Source of the DNA: Bacteroidia bacterium
GTDB lineage: Bacteria > Bacteroidota > Bacteroidia > Bacteroidales > GCA-2748055
Reading direction: 5' to 3'
Length of the DNA stretch: 6,098 bases
NCBI GenBank assembly: GCA_004525825.1
Contig: SPBY01000202.1
Location: 1-6,098 of the forward strand
The notes beneath the pieces are model-generated. The model did not search any database, was not told where the DNA came from, and saw only the letters and a program-made list of their open reading frames with translations. Both the position numbers and the translations under genes were made by a program. This document shows, piece after piece, positions 1-4,997 of this stretch (position 1 is the stretch's first letter; every line of letters begins with the position of its first letter).

Positions 1-302
1 ACTCCGCTTAGCAGCCAGGTTCCTGCCAGGGCACCGATCATAAGAAGGATCAGTATGGAGGGCATGGCAGAACTTATGCTATTCACCATGCTTGTCCGGA
101 TATGTGTCCATTTCACCCCCAGGGTGATGGCGATGACCCCTGCCACTGCAGAGGCAAGGATCAGAGCAAACTGATTGGCTCCATCCAGGGTATGATCACC
201 GAAATAGCTTACGTTCAGGACCAGCAAGCAGATCAAAACCGCAATGGGCACAAGGGCCTGGAGAAGGCTAGGTTTCCTTGGTTCATTCACATTCATTGGC
301 AT
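1..302 (-). CDS. nhaC: NhaC-family Na+/H+ antiporter, N-terminal part (runs off left edge)
   Basis: Reading the minus strand from the ATG at 302-300 gives 100 open codons with no stop before the window edge, so only the N-terminus is present. The protein begins with a short polar stretch (MPMNVNEPRKPS), then a hydrophobic segment at about residues 14-32, a second at 44-63 and a third at 80-99. The lines PSLLQALVPIAVLI, LNVSYFGD, GANQFALILA and ILILLMIGALAGTWLLSG resemble what I remember of the start of NhaC-type antiporters. These inner-membrane proteins exchange Na+ for H+ to control pH and salt. A second ATG at 296-294 is an equally possible start; neither has a clear Shine-Dalgarno site. 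The gene is divergent from the yqgE-like gene. The ion-binding region of the family lies outside the window, so substrate (Na+/H+ or malate/lactate-type exchange, as in MleN) cannot be settled. Confidence 0.8.
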   Translation of the reverse strand, partial: MPMNVNEPRKPSLLQALVPIAVLICLLVLNVSYFGDHTLDGANQFALILASAVAGVIAITLGVKWTHIRTSMVNSISSAMPSILILLMIGALAGTWLLSG

Positions 303-336
303 CGCGGCATAAGCTGCCAAGATACTATTTTTCTTG

Positions 337-364
337 TTTGATCGTTTTATTTAATACAAATTTG
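337..364 (+). promoter_or_regulatory. Candidate Bacteroidota-type promoter for the yqgE-like gene
   Basis: A TTTG at 337-340 is followed 16 bp later by CAAATTTG at 357-364. This is one mismatch from the TAnnTTTG -7 element of Bacteroidota sigma-ABfr, whose partner is a TTTG near -33. The spacing is slightly short compared with the usual 17-20 or so. A start about 7 bp downstream would give a leader of roughly 25 nt before the ATG at 397. This is a pattern match only; AT-rich DNA gives such matches by chance. Confidence 0.3.
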
Positions 365-396
365 CCTTAACTTGTACAATTCGCAATCGCTGGGAA

Positions 397-984
397 ATGG
401 AGCTAAATATTGATTTCTTCCATATAGTGAATGACAGTGTGGCAGAGAAGGGGAACATCCTTATCTCCGAACCGTTCCTGGCCGATAATTACTTCCGCCG
501 TTCCATTGTCTACCTCACCGAGCACAACAGTGAGGGATCCATGGGTTTTGTACTGAATAAGCCGCTAGGGATCCGCATCAATGAGATCGTGGAAGATTTT
601 CCTGAATGTGATCTCTCCGTTTCGGTGGGAGGTCCGGTTAGCAACAACACCGTCCATTACATCCATACCCTGGGGGCCCAGATTCCCGACAGCATTGAGG
701 TGGCCGAGGGCATTTTCTGGGGTGGAGAATTCGACCTGGTCAAACAACTGGTTGCCGAAGGGTCGGTGAAATCCAATGAGCTACGCTTCTTCCTGGGATA
801 CGCTGGTTGGTCGGAAGGTCAGCTCCATGCAGAGATGGAAGAGCACGCCTGGCTGGTGGGTAAGCTCCCCAGGCGGATGGTGATGCATAGCATGGGATCT
901 GAATTCTGGGAAAAAACCCTGGCCAGCTACAACAACAAGTACCGCGCCTGGGCCAACTTCCCCGAGGACCCCGGCCTCAATTAA
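397..984 (+). CDS. YqgE/AlgH family protein (UPF0301, DUF179)
   Basis: The 195-residue product has the family's normal length and signature lines: LISEPFL at 22-28, GSMGFVLNKP at 47-56, GGPV at 78-81, GGEFD at 109-113 and FFLGYAGWSEGQLHAEM at 131-147. YqgE/AlgH proteins are small cytoplasmic proteins conserved across many Gram-negative bacteria. AlgH was first linked to alginate regulation in Pseudomonas, but the biochemical function is not established, so no reaction can be assigned. The ATG at 397 is chosen because the family's N-terminus precedes the LISEPFL line by about 20 residues, as here. A GGGA sits only 3 bp upstream and is too close to act as a usual ribosome-binding site. The gene stands alone on the plus strand, divergent from the antiporter and convergent with the HAD phosphatase. 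The C-terminal tail (NFPEDPGLN) is short, and its stop codon lies between two copies of an 11-bp repeat. Confidence 0.93.
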   Translation: MELNIDFFHIVNDSVAEKGNILISEPFLADNYFRRSIVYLTEHNSEGSMGFVLNKPLGIRINEIVEDFPECDLSVSVGGPVSNNTVHYIHTLGAQIPDSIEVAEGIFWGGEFDLVKQLVAEGSVKSNELRFFLGYAGWSEGQLHAEMEEHAWLVGKLPRRMVMHSMGSEFWEKTLASYNNKYRAWANFPEDPGLN

Positions 985-1000
985 TGCATCCCGGCCTCAA
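970..1000 (+). repeat. 11-bp direct repeat around the yqgE-like stop codon
   Basis: CCCGGCCTCAA occurs at 970-980 and again at 990-1000, a period of 20 bp, with the TAA stop (982-984) between the copies. Comparing the full 20-bp units 970-989 and 990-1009 gives about 15 matches out of 20, so this may be an old imperfect tandem duplication. No function is apparent. Confidence 0.6.
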
Positions 1001-1015
1001 GCAATTCTCAATAAC

Positions 1016-1041
1016 ATAAAATCGACATCAGTCGATTTTAT
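1016..1041. terminator. Bidirectional terminator-like hairpin between yqgE-like and HAD phosphatase genes
   Basis: The sequence 1016-1026 (ATAAAATCGAC) pairs perfectly with 1031-1041 (GTCGATTTTAT) around a 4-nt ATCA loop, giving an 11-bp stem. On either strand the stem starts with an A-rich arm and ends in a TTTTAT run, the usual shape of a two-way intrinsic terminator. It lies 31 bp after the plus-strand stop. The minus-strand gene's stop codon (1030-1028) falls in the loop and the right arm encodes its last residues, Asp-Lys-Ile-Asp. The GC core is short, so its strength is uncertain. Confidence 0.7.
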
Positions 1042-1513
1042 CTAACACCTTTTTTAAATTCCCATTGGATTCCACCAGCAGGGTCCTTAGTCGGGCTGCC
1101 TTTCCAGCTTCCATATCCCGCTTAGAATCACCGATCATCCACGACTCTGCAGGATCAATATCAAATCGGGCCAGTGCTTTCTGTATCATCAGCGGCTTCG
1201 GTTTCCGGCAGAGACACTCCTCCCTGTCAGGGTGGTGCGGACAGAAGAGGACCTCGTCCAGCTCCACACCGCGCTCCTCCAACAATGAGTGCATATAAGC
1301 GTGTACCGCTTCCACATCCTCATGGGTGTATTTCCCCTTGCTTACCCCTCCCTGGTTGGTGATAACAATCAGCAGGTATCCCCGATTCCGGAGCTCCGAA
1401 AGCACCTCTGTCACCCCCTGGTTGAGGTGGAAATCCTCTTTTCGCCAGATATAGTAGTGATCCCCGTTGTTATTCAGGGTACCATCGCGATCCAGGAAAA
1501 TGGCTTTCTTCAT
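1028..1513 (-). CDS. HAD-IIIA phosphatase, GmhB/HisB-N-like (heptose-1,7-bisphosphate 7-phosphatase or histidinol-phosphatase type)
   Basis: The 161-residue protein shows all HAD motifs: I is FLDRDGTL with the nucleophile Asp8 and acid/base Asp10; II is the Thr52 of ITNQ; III is the Arg103-Lys104 of CRKPKP; IV is IGDSKRD with Asp129 and Asp133, which hold Mg2+. A zinc-binding set is visible as Cys91, His93, Cys100 and Cys102. This layout is shared by GmhB, which removes the 7-phosphate from D-glycero-D-manno-heptose 1,7-bisphosphate for LPS core or S-layer sugar synthesis, and by the N-terminal phosphatase of HisB. CPHHP and the GKYT line look GmhB-like, whereas the short gap between His93 and Cys100 looks more like HisB-N. 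No heptose or histidine genes are nearby to decide. The ATG at 1513 places the nucleophile at the usual position. It is the last gene of the four-gene cluster, 15 bp after the rhomboid gene. A soluble cytoplasmic enzyme is expected. Confidence 0.87.
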   Translation of the reverse strand: MKKAIFLDRDGTLNNNGDHYYIWRKEDFHLNQGVTEVLSELRNRGYLLIVITNQGGVSKGKYTHEDVEAVHAYMHSLLEERGVELDEVLFCPHHPDREECLCRKPKPLMIQKALARFDIDPAESWMIGDSKRDMEAGKAARLRTLLVESNGNLKKVLDKID

Positions 1514-1528
1514 CTCATTGGGTATTTC

Positions 1529-2149
1529 TTATCGCCTTAATAACTGATCCAGGAAATCCATAAAAAGAGCAGGTTCCAACAGAACCGGGAACAGAAAGCC
1601 TGTCACAGCTCCCCAGAAATGGGCCGAGTGGTTGATGTTGTCGCCTCTTCGCTTGCTCATGTAGCTGGAATAGACCAGGTAAAGGACCCCAAAGAGGATG
1701 CCCGGGATGGGGAGCACCATATAAAAATAGATCTTATTCAGGGGAGCAAAGAAGATGTAGGCAAAGACCACCGCCGAAACGGCACCTGAGGCCCCCACAG
1801 CACTGTAGCCCTCATCATTGCGGTAACGGGTCACCGTGGAGATGGAGGCCACCGCAATGCTTCCCACGTAAAGCAGGAGGTAGAAAAATGGTCCGGAGAA
1901 AATCACCCCTTCAGCCTCCATGAGGCTAAACTTCTGTTCGATAAAGGTGCCGAAAGAATACAATACCAGCATGTTGATCCCCAGGTGGAAGTAGTCGGCA
2001 TGGAGGAAGGCATGGGTGAAGATTCTATAATACTGCTTCTGATGAACGATCCGCGCCGGACTCAGGTCAAAACGGTAGAATATTTCCTGTCGCCTGAAGG
2101 CAACCACCGAAGTCAGCACAGTCACAATCACGATGATCAGGGTAATCAT
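1529..2149 (-). CDS. Rhomboid-family intramembrane serine protease
   Basis: The 206-residue protein is strongly hydrophobic, with about six membrane segments (roughly residues 1-17, 52-70, 87-104, 117-135, 140-162 and 177-195). It carries the rhomboid signature: HAFLHADYFHLGIN with His55 and Asn59 (the HxxxN oxyanion-hole pair in the second segment), GASGAV with the nucleophile Ser121, and SAHFWGAVTG with the catalytic His177. The Ser-His dyad is therefore intact and the enzyme should be active, cutting membrane-spanning substrates in the inner membrane. Substrates cannot be told from sequence. The length matches compact bacterial six-segment rhomboids, with no extra cytoplasmic domain. The gene begins 12 bp after holA and ends 15 bp before the HAD phosphatase, so it is almost surely cotranscribed. 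The ATG at 2149 leads directly into the first membrane segment. Confidence 0.93.
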   Translation of the reverse strand: MITLIIVIVTVLTSVVAFRRQEIFYRFDLSPARIVHQKQYYRIFTHAFLHADYFHLGINMLVLYSFGTFIEQKFSLMEAEGVIFSGPFFYLLLYVGSIAVASISTVTRYRNDEGYSAVGASGAVSAVVFAYIFFAPLNKIYFYMVLPIPGILFGVLYLVYSSYMSKRRGDNINHSAHFWGAVTGFLFPVLLEPALFMDFLDQLLRR

Positions 2150-2161
2150 GGGCAGCTCAGC

Positions 2162-3166
2162 TTAAACATGAAGAATTTTGAAGACCAGTTCGCGGCTTAG
2201 TTCCCCCCCGGAGGTACTGTTGCCGTCCCAGCCCTTGGAACGCATGTCGTAGGTGCGCAACAGGGAAATGATCTCCACCAGTTTTCCGGCCGGGTAGCGC
2301 CTGGAGGCCGCCTCGTAGTCCTTTACAAAGAAAGGGTTGACTTTGAGCACAGAGGCCAGGTTCTGTTTTGATTTATCTTTGGTGTAATGGAAGAGCAGAA
2401 GCTTGGAGAAAAAGAAGTAGAGCGACACGGTGGTCAGGGCGATGGGGTACTTCCGCTCGTTCTCGGCAAAATAGTTGACGATGCGTGTGGCCTTGACCAC
2501 ATCTCTGTTACCCAGCGCACTCTGTAGCTCAAACTGGTTGAAATCCTTGCTGAATCCAATGTGTTTCTCCACATCTGCCGGGGTGATCGTGGCTCCGGGT
2601 TTGCCAATGGCCACCATCAGCTTCTCCAACTCGTTGGCAATCTTCGAAAGGTCGCTCCCCAGGAATTCGGTCAGCAGGGCTGCGGCTTTGGGTTCAACGC
2701 GAAACTTCCGGTTGGAAGCGTAGCCCGAAATCCATCCCGGCACCTGGTTGTCGTAAAGTTTCTTGGACTCAAACCATACCGAATTTTTCTCCAGGACCTT
2801 GAAGAACTTCTGGCGCTTGTCGGGGTTTTTATACTTGTAGTTGATTACCAGCAGGGTGGAGGGTTGGGGTTGTTCCACATAGGCCAGCAAATCACCCAAA
2901 CTTTTCATTTCCTGGGCTTCTTTCAACACCACCACCTGGTGCGTGGCCATCATGGGGAAGCGCCTGGCCAGGTCCGATACCTGAGCGGCCTCAGAATCCT
3001 TCCCATAAAGGATGCTCTGGTTGAAGCTCTGTTCTGCTTCAGTAAGGACGTTCTTTGTGATATAGGCAGTTACCAGGTCGATGTAATAGGGTTCGTCCCC
3101 CCATAGGAAATAGACCGGCTTATAGGACTTGTTTTTCAGATCACCGATCAGCTGTTCATAGCTCAT
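2162..3166 (-). CDS. holA: DNA polymerase III subunit delta (clamp loader)
   Basis: HolA is the clamp-loader subunit that binds and opens the sliding clamp (DnaN) for replication. Starting from the ATG at 3166 the product has 334 residues, the family's usual size. The N-terminal AAA+-like fold opens with PVYFLWGDEPYYID at about 17-30, a degenerate P-loop region equivalent to the GEEPFL line of other delta subunits. It continues with RRFPMMATHQVVVLKEA at about 68-84, the region before the clamp-binding surface. GSDLSKIANELEKL at about 170-183 is a conserved helix of the linker domain, and the helical collar domain follows from about residue 210, including FNQFELQSALGNRD. An in-frame TTG two codons upstream (3172-3170) is possible, but the ATG is the better start; it leaves 12 bp after the AMP nucleosidase stop. 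As usual for delta, no ATPase Walker A motif is seen. Confidence 0.93.
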   Translation of the reverse strand: MSYEQLIGDLKNKSYKPVYFLWGDEPYYIDLVTAYITKNVLTEAEQSFNQSILYGKDSEAAQVSDLARRFPMMATHQVVVLKEAQEMKSLGDLLAYVEQPQPSTLLVINYKYKNPDKRQKFFKVLEKNSVWFESKKLYDNQVPGWISGYASNRKFRVEPKAAALLTEFLGSDLSKIANELEKLMVAIGKPGATITPADVEKHIGFSKDFNQFELQSALGNRDVVKATRIVNYFAENERKYPIALTTVSLYFFFSKLLLFHYTKDKSKQNLASVLKVNPFFVKDYEAASRRYPAGKLVEIISLLRTYDMRSKGWDGNSTSGGELSRELVFKILHV

Positions 3167-3178
3167 CCCCAAAACTAC

Positions 3179-3949
3179 TTAAAATTTAAGGTGTTTCACA
3201 GACTCCCGGTGGTCAATGATCTCATTCAGCGATTCGATCCCGATCTCCAGGTGCATTTTGGCAAACTTCTCAGTCACCATCTTGTCACTTTTCTGGGTCT
3301 TGATCCCTTCCGAAATCATGGGCTGGTCGGAAACAAGCAGCAGCGCCCCGGTGGGGATCCCATTGGCAAAACCCACGGTAAACAGGGTAGCCGTTTCCAT
3401 ATCGATGGCCATGCTCCGAACACTTCGCAGGTACTTTTTGAACTTGTTATCGTGCTCCCACACCCTTCTATTGGTGGAGTAAACCGTTCCGGTCCAGTAA
3501 TCCTTGCCCAGGTTTCGGATGGTGGTGGAGACCGCTCTCTGCAGATTAAAGGAGGGAAGTGCGGGCACCTCAGAGGGCATGTAGTCATCAGAGGTTCCTT
3601 CGCCACGAAGGGCCGCGATGGGCAGGATAAAGTCGCCCAGCTCATTTTTCTTTTTCAGTCCCCCGCATTTGCCCAGAAAGAGTACAGCCTTGGGGCTGAT
3701 GGCGGCCAGCAGGTCCATGACCGTAGCCGCATTGGCACTGCCCATCCCAAAGTTGATCATGGTGATCCCATTGAAGGTGGCTGCCGGCATGGCCACGTTC
3801 CGGTCCGCCACCGTGGTTTTCCCAATGGCGCAAAATTCGTTGAGGTAGCCCTGGAAATTGGTCAGCAGTATGTATTTCCCGAATTTATTGATCTCTATGC
3901 CCGTATAGCGGGGGAGCCAGTTTTCAATGATCTCTCGTTTGGTTTTCAT
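3179..3949 (-). CDS. amn: AMP nucleosidase, short single-domain Bacteroidota form
   Basis: The 256-residue protein belongs to the nucleoside phosphorylase (PNP/UDP) fold. Visible motifs are NFGMGSANAAT at 66-76, the GKCGGLK loop at 93-99, RGEGTSDDY at 115-123, AIDMETATLF at 181-190 (the Met-Glu pair that contacts ribose) and LLVSDQP at 204-210, whose Asp208 is the expected base-side acid. The overall pattern matches the Bacteroidota proteins annotated as AMP nucleosidase, which split AMP into adenine and ribose 5-phosphate in purine salvage. Compared with E. coli Amn (about 480 residues), only the catalytic domain is present; the N-terminal regulatory domain is missing, as is normal in this subfamily. 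It is the first gene of the four-gene cluster. The ATG at 3949 is 44 bp from the start of the divergent nuclease-like gene. Assignment to AMP rather than another purine nucleotide or nucleoside rests on family resemblance. Confidence 0.88.
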   Translation of the reverse strand: MKTKREIIENWLPRYTGIEINKFGKYILLTNFQGYLNEFCAIGKTTVADRNVAMPAATFNGITMINFGMGSANAATVMDLLAAISPKAVLFLGKCGGLKKKNELGDFILPIAALRGEGTSDDYMPSEVPALPSFNLQRAVSTTIRNLGKDYWTGTVYSTNRRVWEHDNKFKKYLRSVRSMAIDMETATLFTVGFANGIPTGALLLVSDQPMISEGIKTQKSDKMVTEKFAKMHLEIGIESLNEIIDHRESVKHLKF

Positions 3950-3993
3950 CCGATCTTTGTTACATTGTATGCCCGTACGAAGATACCCATTTC
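3950..3993. promoter_or_regulatory. Short divergent promoter region between amn and the HsdR_N-like gene
   Basis: These 44 bp are all that separates two opposite start codons, so promoters for both the amn-holA cluster and the HsdR_N-like gene must lie here or extend into the coding ends. On the minus strand TATCTTCG (3985-3978) is one mismatch from the TAnnTTTG -7 element and would give a leader of about 20 nt for amn. On the plus strand a TTTG is present at 3956-3959, but I see no convincing -7 element. The region is inferred from geometry; the exact sites are weak. Confidence 0.4.
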
Positions 3994-4443
3994 ATGCGAA
4001 AACTGAATCTTCCCGAATATGATTTCAGGTACAGGACCGAAGGGGGGATGCGCAAGGTACTGGATGTTTACAGAAAACGCTTTGTTGTGCTCACTCCCGA
4101 GGAGGAAGTACGGCAGCGATTTGCCCGCTACCTGGTGGAGGAAAAGGGATTCCCGGCGGCCCTGGTCATGACCGAATATGCGCTGAAGCTGAACAGGATG
4201 TCGCGCCGCTGCGATATATTGGTTCACAAACCGGCCGGTTCTCCCGCCGTACTGGTGGAGTGCAAGGCGCCGGAGGTAAAAATTAACCAGGCCGTCTTCG
4301 ACCAGGCGGCACGTTACAACCTGGTATTTAAAGTGAAGTACCTGATGGTAACCAACGGACTAAAGCATTACTGCTGCGAAATTGATTTTGAAAATGAGAA
4401 GATAAGCTTCCTCCAGGATATCCCCGCCTTCCAGGATCTCTGA
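3994..4443 (+). CDS. Stand-alone HsdR N-terminal-like PD-(D/E)xK protein (HSDR_N_2 type)
   Basis: The 149-residue protein matches the N-terminal nuclease domain of type I restriction HsdR subunits but is a complete small protein, without helicase domains. A predicted helix with Glu36-Glu38 (TPEEEVRQRF) precedes the core. Asp74 in RRCDILV and Glu89-Cys90-Lys91 in LVECKAPEV form the D...ExK metal site. DQAARYN provides Gln104 and Tyr108, the QxxxY motif known from HsdR and RecB-type nucleases. All catalytic positions therefore appear intact. From memory, such stand-alone proteins are widespread in Bacteroidota, often beside holA and the short AMP nucleosidase, and are commonly annotated as type I restriction enzyme R protein. 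No HsdM or HsdS gene is here, so true restriction is doubtful; a DNA repair or processing role is conceivable but unproven. The ATG at 3994 is used; the start is 44 bp from the divergent amn start. The gene converges on the acetyltransferase gene. Confidence 0.87.
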   Translation: MRKLNLPEYDFRYRTEGGMRKVLDVYRKRFVVLTPEEEVRQRFARYLVEEKGFPAALVMTEYALKLNRMSRRCDILVHKPAGSPAVLVECKAPEVKINQAVFDQAARYNLVFKVKYLMVTNGLKHYCCEIDFENEKISFLQDIPAFQDL

Positions 4444-4468
4444 GCCAATAAGCTATTAACCCACTAAC

Positions 4469-4996
4469 CTACTTTTTCAGCTTCTGAAAAAGTAACTCAT
4501 CCTCATACCCTTTCCCTGTAAATAACCACTCCTTTTTCCTGCCAATCTCTTCGAATCCTGCATTTGTAAAGAGTGCTATGCTTGCCTGGTTATCGGCTGT
4601 TATGTTGCAGCAGAGCTGGTGGAGGTGCAGGATGCCAAAGCAGTATTCCATAAGGGTCTCCAGGGCCTCCCGGGCGTATCCCTGTCTGCGATTCGAGGGG
4701 TCGGCCACCAGGATACCCACACCGGCACGGTGGTGGTGCGGGTCAAAGTCGAAGAGGTCAATGGCGCCAACGGGACGGTGCTTGCTTTTCTCTTGGATGA
4801 TCAGCCTCAGTTGCTTTACCTCGAAGATATCCTTTCCGGCGTTGTCGAGATAGAGCTTCAGTACATTTCTGGAAAAGGGAGCAAGGGTTCCGGAAATTCT
4901 CCAGATGGATGTGTCATTCTCCCAGATATACAATAGATCCAGGTCCCCGGGCTCAGGTGCCCTGAGGGAGATGCTAAGATTTTCTAAAAGGTTCAC
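4469..4996 (-). CDS. GNAT-family N-acetyltransferase (RimJ/RimL/SpeG-like)
   Basis: The 175-residue protein has the GNAT fold. ISLRAPEPGDLDLLYIWEND at about 9-28 is the first strand and helix typical of RimJ/RimL-like members. GILVADPSNRRQGYAREAL at 94-112 contains the acetyl-CoA pyrophosphate loop (Arg103, Arg104, Gln105, Gly106, Tyr107, Ala108). NQASIALFTNAGFEEIGRKKEW at 136-157 is motif B with the usual Asn and AGF turn. The overall length and the SIW...P region recall spermidine acetyltransferase SpeG, but the substrate cannot be named: ribosomal protein N-termini, polyamines and other amines are all possible. Translation starts at GTG (4996-4994), only 1 bp after the TAG stop of the upstream propeller gene; no in-frame ATG is close, so translational coupling is likely. 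The last codons form a hairpin. A cytoplasmic enzyme is expected. Confidence 0.88.
   Translation of the reverse strand: MNLLENLSISLRAPEPGDLDLLYIWENDTSIWRISGTLAPFSRNVLKLYLDNAGKDIFEVKQLRLIIQEKSKHRPVGAIDLFDFDPHHHRAGVGILVADPSNRRQGYAREALETLMEYCFGILHLHQLCCNITADNQASIALFTNAGFEEIGRKKEWLFTGKGYEDELLFQKLKK
4470..4494. terminator. Hairpin at the convergent HsdR_N-like / acetyltransferase junction
   Basis: The arm 4470-4480 (TACTTTTTCAG) pairs perfectly with 4484-4494 (CTGAAAAAGTA) around a 3-nt CTT loop, an 11-bp stem. It starts 27 bp after the plus-strand stop and lies wholly inside the last codons and stop of the minus-strand gene. Its position suggests a two-way terminator, but the T-run sits inside the stem on the 5' arm and neither strand has a long U-tract after the hairpin. 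It may instead protect transcript 3' ends, or be partly chance from the lysine-rich C-terminus. Confidence 0.5.
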
Positions 4997-4997
4997 G

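Noticed and set aside
317..324. TATCTTGG on the minus strand as a -7 element for the antiporter gene
   Set aside because: One mismatch to TAnnTTTG, but no TTTG lies at a suitable distance upstream and it would leave only about 8 nt of leader.
102..341. Plus-strand open frame of 79 codons at the left edge
   Set aside because: It is antisense to the antiporter N-terminus, which has strong family likeness and clear membrane segments; the plus-strand translation is His/Gln-rich without pattern.
2561..3106. Plus-strand open frame of 181 codons opposite holA
   Set aside because: It is antisense to a clear holA gene, with a His/Gly/Val-rich translation and no recognisable domain.
3191..4006. Long plus-strand open frame of 271 codons opposite amn
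   Set aside because: It covers the whole of a well-recognised AMP nucleosidase in antisense; the translation has no family motifs and looks like a shadow of GC-rich codon use.
3994..4443. A type I restriction-modification locus
   Set aside because: No HsdM, HsdS or helicase domains are present; the neighbours are housekeeping genes and the small protein is complete by itself.
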